The notes beneath the pieces are model-generated. The model had not been told where the DNA came from, did no database searches, and saw only the letters and a program-made list of their open reading frames with translations. A stretch of 64,000 bases of DNA, taken from the NCBI RefSeq assembly GCF_019457905.1, contig NZ_JAHZSV010000013.1, forward strand, positions 1 through 64,000. The letters run 5' to 3'. Origin of the DNA: Flagellimonas abyssi. Its GTDB lineage: Bacteria > Bacteroidota > Bacteroidia > Flavobacteriales > Flavobacteriaceae. This document shows positions 45,446 to 53,654 of the stretch, one piece after another; the first letter of the stretch is position 1; each line of letters opens with the position of its first letter. The position numbers were made by a program, and so were the translations under genes.

Positions 45446-46839
45446 GAACTGTTCTGATACTGGCCTTTTTGTTGGTCAGCACACCCTTTTTTTCTCAAAC
45501 TGAAGACGAAAAGCAATTAAAAGCAATTTATGATGAAGCATTGACCAATGGTAAGGCATACGATTGGCTCAACTATTTGTCCAATCAAATTGGTGGGCGG
45601 CTTTCCGGGTCCGTGCAGGCGCAGCAGGCGGTCGACTATACAAAGGCTCAATTGGACTCTCTGGGACTTGACAAGGTTTGGTTACAGCCGGTAATGGTTC
45701 CTAAATGGGTGAGGGGAGTTCCTGAGTTTGCATATATCGAAAACAAGCCAGGATTAACCACCAATGTGCCCATTTGCGCACTTGGCGGTTCTGTGGCAAC
45801 ACCCTCCGGGGGATTAAAAGCTAGTGTAATCGAGGTAAATGGAATTGAAGACCTTGAGAAACTTGGGAGAGACAAAATCGCAGGAAAAATAGTTTTCTAC
45901 AATCGCCCAATGGATCCTACCATGATCAACACCTTTTCTGCCTATTCAGGATGTGTGGACCAACGCTATTCAGGTGCGGCTGAGGCTGGAAAATATGGTG
46001 CCCTTGGTGTGATTGTTCGCTCTATGAACCTTCGTTTGGACGATTATCCGCACACCGGCTCCATGGGATATGGTGATACTCCAGTAGATAAGCGTATACC
46101 GGCGGCGGCAATCAGTACCAATGGTGCAGATTTGTTGAGTGCGACCATTAAATTGAATCCGAATGCCAAGTTTTACTTTAAACAAAACTGTAAGCAGCTT
46201 GAAGATGTACAGTCATACAATGTTATCGGAGAAATTACAGGCAGTGAATATCCCAAAGAGATTATGGTTGTAGGAGGTCACTTGGATTCTTGGGATTTGG
46301 GTGACGGTTCGCACGACGATGGTGCAGGCTGTGTTCAAAGTATGGATGTTCTAAGGCTGTTAAAAGAAACAGGCTATAAACCAAAACGTACTTTGCGCGT
46401 GGTGCTGTTCATGAACGAGGAAAACGGTATGCGAGGCGGTAATAAGTATGCCGAGGTGGCTCGAAATAAAGGAGAAGACCACATATTTGCTTTGGAAAGT
46501 GATTCAGGAGGCTTCACTCCAAGAGGTTTTTCCATAGACGCTTCCGAAGAAAACCTAAAGCAGATCCAAGGATGGCGAGACTTATTCGAGCCGTATTTGA
46601 TTCATATGTTTTATGAAGGCGGCAGTGGTGCGGATATAGGGCCATTAAAGGAGGAAGGAATGGTCTTGGCCGGACTCAGACCTGACAGCCAACGCTATTT
46701 TGATCATCACCATGCGGAAAATGATACTTTTGAGCATGTGAACAAGCGCGAATTGGAACTTGGTGCTGCTACCATGGCCAGCCTTGTTTATCTTATCGAT
46801 AAATACGGTACGGTTCCTGTGAAAAAAATCAAGGGATAA
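45442..46839 (+). CDS. M28-family secreted metallopeptidase (carboxypeptidase Q-like)
   Basis: Signal peptide (about 1-18), then a PA-type insert and an M28 zinc peptidase domain. The metal ligands appear in GGHLDSWDLGDGSHDDGAG (His, Asp), NEENGMRGG (catalytic Glu-Glu) and FDHHHAENDTFEHV near the C-terminus. At 465 residues it matches bacterial relatives of carboxypeptidase Q. Likely acts in the periplasm or outside the cell on dipeptides or short peptides. Coupled to the PPK2 gene by a four-base overlap. Confidence 0.9.
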   Translation: MRTVLILAFLLVSTPFFSQTEDEKQLKAIYDEALTNGKAYDWLNYLSNQIGGRLSGSVQAQQAVDYTKAQLDSLGLDKVWLQPVMVPKWVRGVPEFAYIENKPGLTTNVPICALGGSVATPSGGLKASVIEVNGIEDLEKLGRDKIAGKIVFYNRPMDPTMINTFSAYSGCVDQRYSGAAEAGKYGALGVIVRSMNLRLDDYPHTGSMGYGDTPVDKRIPAAAISTNGADLLSATIKLNPNAKFYFKQNCKQLEDVQSYNVIGEITGSEYPKEIMVVGGHLDSWDLGDGSHDDGAGCVQSMDVLRLLKETGYKPKRTLRVVLFMNEENGMRGGNKYAEVARNKGEDHIFALESDSGGFTPRGFSIDASEENLKQIQGWRDLFEPYLIHMFYEGGSGADIGPLKEEGMVLAGLRPDSQRYFDHHHAENDTFEHVNKRELELGAATMASLVYLIDKYGTVPVKKIKG

Positions 46840-46902
46840 AAGATAAAACTAAAATTAAGCAGTTTAATCACTATGTTTGAACGGTTTTCTTTTTGGTAAG
46901 AA

Positions 46903-47463
46903 TTACGCTTTGCTGGCTTTTCTCATTCGTTTTGGTCCGTACCAAAGCCAAAAACCGGTTACGGTAAAAATAAATAGGGAAACGCCCATTACAGTTGTAT
47001 AAACCAATTTAATATACCCATTGGAGCCTAGATAATCGTCCACAATAGAGCCATCGTGAACGTTTTCCAAAAAATCAGACCGTCTTTTTCCGATGGAGAG
47101 TACATTGCCATTAGCACCATCCAACTGGATTTCATAAAAGGAGTCGACAAAAATAAATTTTACAGAGCCCTTTTCCTTTCTAATATCAATACGATCAACT
47201 TCAAAAGTTCTGTCCCTAAACTCATTTTGAATTGTATTGATGGCTATGGTATGAAGACTGTCAACGGGCAGCCATTTTTTTAGGTCGGCAGTTGTACCTT
47301 TTTGTGTCTTGGGGAGAATATATCCGTTGGAATTCTTTTTCCATCCCAAGATGAGTCCGGATATAGAAATAAAAAAGAAAAAAATGAATAATAATGCTCC
47401 TGTGGTTCGGTGTACTTTTCTAAATATGCGTAATACTTTGGCTTGCTTCTTCCTTTTGCCCAT
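46903..47463 (-). CDS. PepSY-associated membrane protein
   Basis: A 186-residue protein with two membrane segments (about 18-40 and 152-175) flanking a periplasmic PepSY-like domain. The start RKVHRTTGALLFIFF and the end FTVTGFWLWYGPKRMRK are typical of PepSY_TM proteins, which include ferric reductase-like haem proteins. Only a single PepSY unit is present, so it is the short form. Might serve in envelope electron transfer, as PepSY proteins are often linked to flavinylated carriers; no ApbE is adjacent here. Confidence 0.8.
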   Translation of the reverse strand: MGKRKKQAKVLRIFRKVHRTTGALLFIFFFFISISGLILGWKKNSNGYILPKTQKGTTADLKKWLPVDSLHTIAINTIQNEFRDRTFEVDRIDIRKEKGSVKFIFVDSFYEIQLDGANGNVLSIGKRRSDFLENVHDGSIVDDYLGSNGYIKLVYTTVMGVSLFIFTVTGFWLWYGPKRMRKASKA

Positions 47464-47574
47464 TCGTCCTATTAAAAATCCTAAAGATCATTAAAATTTA
47501 TGGAAGGATAATACGTGTCACAGTCAGATTTTGGGGAACAAGTCCGTATTTAACATAAATTTTTGAATGTAATG

Positions 47575-47694
47575 ATGCTAAGCTGGAAGAACCTTTTAAA
47601 AATACTAACTGAGAGCAAATGGGGTGCTGAATACACCCACGGTCAATTCGGCCCATACATCAAGAAAGAGCAGTACAAAGTTACTTTCCCGTAA
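47575..47694 (+). CDS. Possible 39-residue protein
   Basis: A short ATG frame encoding MLSWKNLLKILTE, then KWGAEYTHGQFGP and ending KKEQYKVTFP. It lies in a 235-base gap between two minus-strand genes, and the amino-acid pattern (GQFGPYIKKEQYKV) reads like real protein, perhaps the tail of a decayed gene. I cannot name a family. Confidence 0.3.
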   Translation: MLSWKNLLKILTESKWGAEYTHGQFGPYIKKEQYKVTFP

Positions 47695-47698
47695 TTTT

Positions 47699-48031
47699 TC
47701 AAAACTTCCGCACTTTTCCTTTTTCAAGCAGTTTTTTTGCTGCAGACCAATTCGGAAGTACCTCGGTATCAATTGTAATGGTACGTATTTCCTTAGCAAT
47801 CTTTCCGCTGTTTTTCATGGCTTCAAGGTGTGCACCGCTACGGGCAAACTCTTTCAATTCCTCTTCTGTGTTCCAGAGCGTCATGGTGTAATGTGTGGTC
47901 CAGATCCCCTTTTTTTTGAATTCCTTGCAATGGGTAGATTTTAGTTGTTTTAGAATTTTTAATGCAGTTGCCGATAGTGCAAAGAATTTGAACGGCCCTT
48001 TTAATTCAATGGACGTAATGGTTGCTCTCAT
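47699..48031 (-). CDS. Small alpha/beta-barrel (DUF3291/monooxygenase-like) protein
   Basis: A 110-residue protein whose pattern (ITSIELKGPFKFFALSATALKIL, then THYTMTLWNTEEELKEFARSGAHLEAMK) fits a ferredoxin-like dimeric alpha/beta barrel of the spheroidene-monooxygenase/DUF3291 kind. No cofactor motif can be seen. The ATG giving MRATITS is preferred to a TTG one codon upstream. It is the last chromosomal gene before the inserted element. Confidence 0.65.
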   Translation of the reverse strand: MRATITSIELKGPFKFFALSATALKILKQLKSTHCKEFKKKGIWTTHYTMTLWNTEEELKEFARSGAHLEAMKNSGKIAKEIRTITIDTEVLPNWSAAKKLLEKGKVRKF

Positions 48032-48191
48032 CAATAGATGTATTTGTGTTTGTTAAAAAACGGGGTCGGCGCAACAGGGGTAAATATACGTTTTGTTGAA
48101 AAATAGAGCTAAACCACACTTGAAAAAGTTACGCTTGGAATAGAAATGTGCTCAAAACCGGATGGTGGTGGGCTCGAATTGCCACTCGTGC

Positions 48192-48208
48192 CTTATTTCC
48201 CGATACAT
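48192..48208. repeat. Left attachment site (attL candidate)
   Basis: CTTATTTCCCGATACAT matches the right copy except for one C/G change and the last base. The left flank should be ordinary chromosome downstream of mnmE in the empty site. Confidence 0.7.
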
Positions 48209-48243
48209 ATGTACTTTTCCTTATTTTATGGGGGTTCCCAGAG

Positions 48244-48270
48244 TTTGAGGTGTAAAAGGGGTGTAAAAAA
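48244..48270. repeat. Left arm-type repeats
   Basis: TTTGAGGTGTAAAA and GGGGTGTAAAAAA in tandem, starting 11 bp apart, 36 bases inside the left core. The same tandem pair occurs by the integrase gene at the other end in the same orientation. Confidence 0.65.
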
Positions 48271-48582
48271 GTTAAGAAAATCAAACCTTGTTGATATCTT
48301 TTAAGTTGATTAAAACCGTTTTGCAATAGTTGTAATTGATTTGTTATTCTATGATATGGTACAGTTATCGTTTATTCGAACATTTATGAATATAGGAATT
48401 TTCTATAAAAAAATAATTTGGTCTGGTTGCTATGGAGCGTAAGGAAGTCAAAGCTATGTTTATGTTATAAATAAATTCACCTTATTTATGGAGCAACTAC
48501 AGTATTGAACTAAGTCTAATTCCTATTGGGAGGTTTATCGGGCTTGCCTAAACTTGTCCATGTGCCCCTGAATATCCTCCTT
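48271..48582. other. Element interior without recognisable gene
   Basis: AT-rich sequence of the decayed left part. I found no credible reading frame, hairpin or repeat here. Confidence 0.4.
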
Positions 48583-48666
48583 TTATGAAGGCCCAAACTT
48601 CCCAAGGGTTTTGAGTAGTTGTAGTTCTGTTATGGTTTTGGCAAGTGCAGGACTAACGGCACTCAT
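48583..48666 (-). pseudogene. Remnant of an AbiEii-type nucleotidyltransferase toxin
   Basis: Overlapping the preceding gene's stop as ATGA is a frame of only 27 codons, MSAVSPALAKTITEL then QLLKTLGKFGPS. Position, overlap and sequence look like the first residues of an AbiEii-like toxin (which would continue into the GGTALAL core), but the frame ends at TAA and no continuation is seen in any frame. The identity rests on context and a short match. Confidence 0.45.
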
Positions 48667-48950
48667 AAAGCAAAGCGAGCGAAGGATTTGGCGTGGTATC
48701 TTTTGGCAACCAATTCACAAACCGTGTTACTGATACGTTCTTTGGTGCTTCGTAGCGTTTGTAAAATCTCATTTTTAGAATATAGTTCTTCCAGATGCTC
48801 AATATCATCAATAAAAGTATCTTCGGTAGAGGCAAATAAAGCTCTGGGGATAATGAGGTTTTTATCCCTTTGAGGATTTAACCTGGTCATATCCACTTCC
48901 CAAAAAAGGTGTTTTGGGAAAATAGCGGTTATATTTTGCCTTCTGTTCAT
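48663..48950 (-). CDS. DUF6922-type protein, orphan AbiE-associated antitoxin
   Basis: A 95-residue protein with IFPKHLFWEVDMTRLNP, RDKNLIIPRALF and ISNTVCELVAKRY. I know this pattern from small Bacteroidetes proteins (DUF6922-like) encoded directly upstream of AbiEii nucleotidyltransferase toxins, where they would act as the antitoxin or specificity partner. Here only a 27-codon stub of the partner follows. The gene itself is intact from ATG to stop, so it could survive as an antitoxin-only remnant or protect against a related module elsewhere. Confidence 0.6.
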   Translation of the reverse strand: MNRRQNITAIFPKHLFWEVDMTRLNPQRDKNLIIPRALFASTEDTFIDDIEHLEELYSKNEILQTLRSTKERISNTVCELVAKRYHAKSFARFAL

Positions 48951-49087
48951 GACGTAAAGGTAAAAATCAATTTCTTATTTAACGTAAATCCATCAAATTC
49001 AGTGCCATGGTCATATTGTCAAATGAATTAATGAAACGATATGATGCGAAAAAATACGGTAATGATACGATGCTGAGCGAGGCAGAA

Positions 49088-49322
49088 TCATTTTTTGTTA
49101 AGAAGCTTTTCCAAGTAACTAACCTTATCTTTTTCCGCTTGAACAAGACGTTCATAAAGCTTTTTGTTTTCCTCTTCTTCCCTTGACAATGGCGTTAATG
49201 GTTTGCGGATGTTCATTTATGGACAAGGCGAATGGACGTTGCTTTAACGATTTTTTCTTCAATTCCCTTTCCAGAATCAATCCTTGGTGTATTCCTTTAT
49301 ATTTTTCCGCATAACTTACCAT
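49088..49322 (-). pseudogene. Broken XRE-type HTH antitoxin gene
   Basis: The start reads MVSYAEKYKGIHQGLILEREL, then LKQRPFALSINEHPQTINAIVKGRR, a pattern seen in Bacteroidetes HTH (HigA-like) antitoxins. It then shifts frame and hits a stop; in the next frame it continues EEEENKKLYERLVQAEKDK...EKLLNKK and ends normally. The second part looks like the tail of another XRE regulator. The central half of the expected ~100-residue protein is missing, so an internal deletion has fused two pieces. Confidence 0.55.
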
Positions 49323-49778
49323 ACCACATATATAAACAATTTTGTTTACATTTTATGGTAAATCCATTTCTAGACCTTTCCAACATCAAAGGTAAATTGT
49401 CTTCAGCTTGATAAAGCAGAGTTTTGATGAGTAGGATGGTCGGGATCATTAAAATCGGAAAGTTTGAGCCATGGAATATTTGGCCGTAGTGATTTGAATG
49501 TTAGGTTTGTGTGTTGAGTCTAGGAGTGCTCAATATTATCCGACCAGAGTGGTATACAATGTCGGGCGTTTCCACAATGTCATCATGCTCAATGGTAGAC
49601 CAGGATTTCAGGACTACCAGTTGATAATCCAGTTGGTATTCATTAAAAATGTTTTGTATATGTTCTGAAATTGTATGCCTTTTCTAATAGTTGGCTTATT
49701 TGTGCCTTTATTAGGCAAACGGTATCTTACACAATTAGAATGATAAATTGAATGGTACCATCATTGCCAGATAAACCT
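49323..49778. other. Decayed stretch, no intact gene
   Basis: The minus strand shows short protein-like frames broken by stops (for example DYQLVVLKSWSTIEHDDIVE), suggesting remains of a gene lost to mutation. No family is recognisable. Confidence 0.4.
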
Positions 49779-50078
49779 TTATTCGGTTATTCTATTTTTC
49801 AAATCCATTTGTCCGTGTAAAATTCTCGTAATTTCTATGGGGAAATCATTTCGTTTCCTGTAAAAAATTATATGTCTACTAGTTTTAAGTCCGAATAAGT
49901 CATTTGTGATTCCGTCATAATTTTTCCCTAATTCGGGATTATCTGCAATATCCTGACAACTGTCCAATAGTAAATTATAATATCTATCAGCTTGTTGTTC
50001 TGACCATTTTTCAATTGTGTATTCCCAAATTCCAGTCAAATCCTCAACCGCTTTATTGGTCAGTTCATATTTAGACAT
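49779..50078 (-). CDS. parE: ParE/RelE-family toxin
   Basis: A 99-residue toxin of the RelE/ParE fold: YELTNKAVEDLTGIWEYTIEKW, AD..YN.L, LGKNYDGI and the C-terminal SRHIIFYRKRNDFPIEITRILHGQMD, with the basic residues expected in the active or gyrase-binding face. It follows its antitoxin with an 8-base overlap. The gene is complete, so the pair probably stabilises the element. Confidence 0.9.
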   Translation of the reverse strand: MSKYELTNKAVEDLTGIWEYTIEKWSEQQADRYYNLLLDSCQDIADNPELGKNYDGITNDLFGLKTSRHIIFYRKRNDFPIEITRILHGQMDLKNRITE

Positions 50079-50322
50079 TCTTTTTGCGTCTAGCTTTTAA
50101 TCCCTGAAGATGTTTGTCTGGGTCAAAATCGTGCGCAATTCCGCTGTCAATTCCTTCTTGAATAGCGTTTCTCAACGCAATAACTTTACTTTCCTCGTTT
50201 TCCAAAAGTCGAAGTCCAGCTCTAATTACCTCACTTACGTTTTTATAACGTCCAGCAGAAACTTGGTTACTGACAAACTGGTCAAAGTAATTTCCAAGTG
50301 ATATTGATGTGTTCTTGCTCAT
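50071..50322 (-). CDS. parD: ParD-family ribbon-helix-helix antitoxin
   Basis: An 83-residue antitoxin with the ParD N-terminal ISLGNYFDQFVSNQVSAGRYKNVSEVIRAGLRLLEN as DNA-binding and dimerisation part, and a flexible charged C-terminus (DFDPDKHLQGLKARRKKNV) that would cap the toxin. The open frame extends 36 codons upstream, but the ATG giving MSKNTSISL is the family's start. Likely represses its own operon. Confidence 0.9.
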   Translation of the reverse strand: MSKNTSISLGNYFDQFVSNQVSAGRYKNVSEVIRAGLRLLENEESKVIALRNAIQEGIDSGIAHDFDPDKHLQGLKARRKKNV

Positions 50323-50589
50323 AATTTCTATTTCTACTTCAAAAATACCAATTTTTGGTATTTTTCGCAAATTACACCTTGAGACTTGCATCTTATAATA
50401 ATCAGGACTCGTTTTCCACAGGAAGCTCAAAAAAGCCAGATTAATTAATTTTCAAAATAGTGCGAAAACAATGGATTCTAATATACTCTCCATTTGAAAT
50501 ACCTATTTTGAAACTAACCGATTAGAGACTTAAATTCTGTTATGTCACCATCAAATTTTAAGGGGTTATAATAAAAGAAGCCCTAGTTT

Positions 50590-50746
50590 GTTTTCCGGGG
50601 CATCGGAAAACAGGGCAGTGCCTGGGAACTTCCAATCAGGACACCAATGACTTCACTCGCTTAACTTCCCGTTCGCTCACTTGCCATTGGGTCAGATGGA
50701 ATTCCCAAAGGCCCTTGTGGAACCTCTCAAGGCCAGGCCCTGTTTT
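50590..50746. other. Nested inverted repeats upstream of ssb
   Basis: GTTTTCCG-GGGCAT-CGGAAAAC forms a short hairpin. Beyond it, AAAACAGGGC pairs with GCCCTGTTTT 120 bases on. Inside that, GCCTGG pairs with CCAGGC, and GGGAACTTCC with GGAATTCCC, so about 140 bases can fold into one branched structure. It lies in the 630-base gap between parD and ssb that has no gene. It could be a structured RNA or a single-strand origin. Confidence 0.45.
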
Positions 50747-50953
50747 GCCAACAAATAGGGTATCCATTTCCTTGAAAACCCAAGGGTTTTACTACGTTAT
50801 GTACCCTCCCAATTTTTTGTCAAAAGCCTTGACAGAACCCCCTTCTTTCATTGTGCTGTGCACGAAGGAAACCAAACGAACGCCCCCTTAAAATTTGGAA
50901 AACAACAACCAAAGCAATTAAGGGACAATTATTAATCTTATAAACTTTTAAGC

Positions 50954-51298
50954 ATGGGAAATTTACGCAACAAAGTACAGCTGATCGGTAACGTTGGACA
51001 GGACCCGGTAATCACTGATTTTGAGAACGGAAAGCGCATGGTTCGGGTGAACCTGGCCACCAACGACCATTACAAAAACGCCGAAGGAGAACGTATCACC
51101 AACACCGAATGGCACACCCTGATCGGTTGGGGAAAACTGGTGGACATCGTTGAGGGATTCGTGACCAAGGGCAAGGAAATTGCCGTCGAGGGAAAACTTA
51201 CCTACAGGTCCTACGAAGATAAGGAAGGTAACAAACGCTATGTGACCGAGGTTGTGGTGAGTGAGATCTTATTGTTGGGAGGCAACAATGAGGACTAG
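50954..51298 (+). CDS. ssb: Single-stranded DNA-binding protein (element copy)
   Basis: OB-fold protein of 114 residues starting MGNLRNKVQLIGNVGQDP, with the family's TNTEWHTLIGWGKLVDIVEGFVTKGKEIAVEGKL. It is shorter than a chromosomal SSB and ends LLLGGNNED without the usual acidic DDxPF tip that recruits partner proteins. Element-borne SSBs support the replication or transfer of the element. Followed by a strong terminator. Confidence 0.92.
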   Translation: MGNLRNKVQLIGNVGQDPVITDFENGKRMVRVNLATNDHYKNAEGERITNTEWHTLIGWGKLVDIVEGFVTKGKEIAVEGKLTYRSYEDKEGNKRYVTEVVVSEILLLGGNNED

Positions 51299-51305
51299 AA
51301 GATGG

Positions 51306-51333
51306 AAGCGCCCCAAACCATGGGGCGCTTTTT
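51306..51333 (+). terminator. Terminator after ssb
   Basis: AAGCGCCCCA-AACCA... TGGGGCGCTT stem with five Ts; radC begins 25 bases later. Confidence 0.85.
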
Positions 51334-51357
51334 CTTTCAACTTTCAAGGGCTAAAAC

Positions 51358-51807
51358 ATGGAACACAAAGTCAACGAAATACAGATAAGTTATAGGGAAA
51401 AACTTGGTACCCTGAAATCACTCTCCATTACGAACTCCAAAGAGATGGCCCAACTCTTGTACAGGAATTGGGACGCGGACACCATTGGGTTACACGAGAC
51501 TTTTAAGATCGTATTGCTGAACCGCTCCAATAAAGTCAAAGGAATCTATCCATTGTCCCATGGTGGTATCACGGGAACATTGGTGGATATGCGCATCCTT
51601 TTTGCCATAGTGCTCAAGACGCTTTCCGTGGGGATCATCCTGACCCATAACCACCCATCGGGACAGTTGAAGGCCAGTGAAATGGACAAACAATTGACCC
51701 AAAAGATCCAACGGGCGGCACAATTGTTCGATGTCCAGGTATTGGACCATATTATCCTGGCCCCCGATGGCAATTATTACAGTTTTGCCGATCATGGGCT
51801 TATGTAA
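51358..51807 (+). CDS. RadC-like JAB-domain protein
   Basis: A 149-residue JAB/MPN protein lacking the N-terminal HhH part of housekeeping RadC. The metal motif is THNHPSGQLKASEMD (HxH...SxxD) and VLDHIILAPDGNYYSFADHGLM is the usual end. Short RadC proteins of this kind are very common on Bacteroidetes integrative elements; their role is unknown, with DNA-repair function doubted. In line with ssb and bfmA on the plus strand. Confidence 0.92.
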   Translation: MEHKVNEIQISYREKLGTLKSLSITNSKEMAQLLYRNWDADTIGLHETFKIVLLNRSNKVKGIYPLSHGGITGTLVDMRILFAIVLKTLSVGIILTHNHPSGQLKASEMDKQLTQKIQRAAQLFDVQVLDHIILAPDGNYYSFADHGLM

Positions 51808-51840
51808 TCTAGGACCGTTCGAACAATTAAGAACAATCAT

Positions 51841-51868
51841 ACCCAATCATTATGATTGGGTTTTTTTT
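51841..51868 (+). terminator. Terminator after radC
   Basis: CCCAATCAT...ATGATTGGG stem followed by eight Ts. Confidence 0.85.
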
Positions 51869-51966
51869 ATAATAAAACATAACTTTATGGTGAACCAATA
51901 ATGTACGGCAATATTTCCTGATTTGACTTTCCAAAAGACCGTACCATTGATCAAAGAATATGTCAA

Positions 51967-52070
51967 GCCCTTTTTTTCAGGGGCAGTGCGATGCGTTTTT
52001 GTCCTTGCGGGACAAAAAGGAGGAGCAAGAGGGTAGCACGCTCACGCGTCCCACCGATCATATTTGCTCC
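51967..52070. other. Candidate transfer origin (oriT) region
   Basis: Upstream of the mobilization gene lie three stem-forming pairs: GCCC/GGGGC, TTTTTGTCC-TTGCG-GGACAAAAA, and GGAGCAA/TTGCTCC enclosing GAGGGTAGCACGCTCACG. Mobilization genes normally sit beside oriT, and nested repeats of this form are typical. A chance ORF covers the region on both strands but looks non-coding. Confidence 0.45.
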
Positions 52071-52181
52071 GCAAGGTCCCTGTTTATGGGGTGTTTTCGA
52101 AAATTGAAAATTAGCTGCCCGGTTGTTTTTAATGGAAAAATGCACTGGGCCCAGTAAAACCAAGGAATTTTTAATGGAAAA

Positions 52182-52778
52182 ATGGATATAGGTTATGAAA
52201 AAGAGCAGTTTACCTGCCTGAGCATCAAAATTTCGATTGCCCTAAAGTATCGAAGGTTTTGCAGGAGACATGGACATTCCCAATCCCTGACCCTGTTGGC
52301 CATGGTGGAGTTTTTTGAACATAACGGGATCTCCCCGGACGAATGGATGCACGAGACCATCGCCAGCCTCAAATACCTGATCAAACGCCGCTTCAATGCC
52401 ATGGTCGCCATCATGCGGAGCATCGAAAAGGAACAGACCCTGCCCACGGTCAGTATGATCCAGGCGCTCTTTGAACAGGAACTGGAATCCAATGGGGAAG
52501 AACTGGACAATGATTTTGACTTTATCGAACAGCAACTGACGGAGACCAGGAAGCCTTTGGAACCGGAATCCTTTGATGGGGAGATTACCGTTCCGAGGAT
52601 AAGATTCGAACGTTTGGAGGAGCAATTGGAGGAGTTGAAAAGTGACTTTGGGCATGTCCTTGACCATGTAGTGGAGAGCAGAAACCCATTGGTTAAGAAA
52701 CATTTGATCATGGACCTGAATCCTGGAGCAATTGAAAAATATAAAAGAAAGCTTAAAAATTTAAAGGATATGGTTTAA
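52182..52778 (+). CDS. bfmA: BfmA/BtgA-family mobilization protein
   Basis: A 198-residue, mainly helical protein. The part YRRFCRRHGHSQSLTLLAMVEFF, then ISPDEWMHETIASLKYLIKRRFNAMVAIMRSIEKEQTLPT, fits the N-terminal region of BfmA/BtgA relaxosome accessory proteins of Bacteroides mobilizable elements, which bind oriT next to a relaxase. The C-terminal half is acidic and coiled-coil-like. The relaxase gene that usually follows is missing: the next genes are convergent and overlap its end by 18 bases. It may act with a relaxase from another element. Confidence 0.8.
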   Translation: MDIGYEKEQFTCLSIKISIALKYRRFCRRHGHSQSLTLLAMVEFFEHNGISPDEWMHETIASLKYLIKRRFNAMVAIMRSIEKEQTLPTVSMIQALFEQELESNGEELDNDFDFIEQQLTETRKPLEPESFDGEITVPRIRFERLEEQLEELKSDFGHVLDHVVESRNPLVKKHLIMDLNPGAIEKYKRKLKNLKDMV

Positions 52779-53654
52779 GCCCACTCCCTTTTCAATTTTC
52801 ATCAAATGATCATATCGGAGTTTTTCATTCAGGTCCTTGAACCCGCAAAATAGTTCCCTTCCATCCTTGAATTTGCTATGCTGTTCCAATAAAGACTTGG
52901 TCATGCTATCCCCGGCGCCATCGTTGTCCAAGAGTAGCTTACAGTGAGTGTAACCATCAATGAATCCTTTCAGGTTGTTGGCGAAAGCAAGGGAGTTTAA
53001 GACCACTATGTCCGAATCCACCAACCATGCCGGGCCAATGGCCTTTAGTGATAGAAAATCGAACATGCCCTCGACAACTGCTAAATACTTTCTATCCTCT
53101 TTAATATAGGTTATGGCCTTGGGTGAGGAACATAGTTTTTGAAAGCTGTTTCGGAGCTCCCATCCTCCCTTTCTATTTTCGAGGCCGATGGCAAAAAAAT
53201 CCCGGTTGCCCATTTTGAAATGAACCTCCTTTACATAGGAACGTGCAATGGCCATTGGGATACACCTATGCTCTAGATATTGCACTAGTGCAGGTTGGCA
53301 TATATCCATTACTTCCCCAACGATGATGCCTTTCTTGGTCTTGGCCGTTGCTTTTATCGGGGCAGGGGACATGGAATATGAACCTTCATCCAATAGTTCC
53401 AATACCTCGGACACGGAAGAACCGGTAATTCTCGTCATCAGGTCAATTAGGTTTCCACCAACGCCCTCCCCATGGTCATACCACCTGTTCAGGACTTTGG
53501 AGACCTTGAAAGAAGCTTTGGTCTCCTTTCGAAAAGGACTGAGGAACCATGCTTCCCTTTTGGATTCCCTAGTCGGGAAATGTCCCATATCCGCCAATGC
53601 AGATAAGATGCAAAGATTGCGTGCCGTTTCACAGTTCATTCTTTTTTCTTTCAT
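52761..53654 (-). CDS. Toprim-domain primase
   Basis: About 297 residues. The N-terminal part (CETARNLCILSALADMGHFPTRESKREAWFLSPF...ASFKV) corresponds to the zinc-binding region of DnaG-like primases, but the Cys/His zinc ligands are not arranged as in CHC2. The Toprim fold follows, with acidic residues in AVVEGMFDFLS and LLLDNDGAGD. I take the ATG giving MKEKRMN, which places the repeats described next between genes; the frame is open 27 codons further. It would make primers for element replication. Confidence 0.85.
   Translation of the reverse strand: MKEKRMNCETARNLCILSALADMGHFPTRESKREAWFLSPFRKETKASFKVSKVLNRWYDHGEGVGGNLIDLMTRITGSSVSEVLELLDEGSYSMSPAPIKATAKTKKGIIVGEVMDICQPALVQYLEHRCIPMAIARSYVKEVHFKMGNRDFFAIGLENRKGGWELRNSFQKLCSSPKAITYIKEDRKYLAVVEGMFDFLSLKAIGPAWLVDSDIVVLNSLAFANNLKGFIDGYTHCKLLLDNDGAGDSMTKSLLEQHSKFKDGRELFCGFKDLNEKLRYDHLMKIEKGVGLNHIL

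Noticed and set aside
47605..47944. Frames of 64 and 106 codons around the small alpha/beta-barrel gene
   Set aside because: They overlap that gene out of frame and lack protein-like composition.
51960..52163. Small frames on both strands between radC and bfmA
   Set aside because: They cover the inverted repeats of the candidate oriT, and the Leu-run and basic composition looks non-coding.
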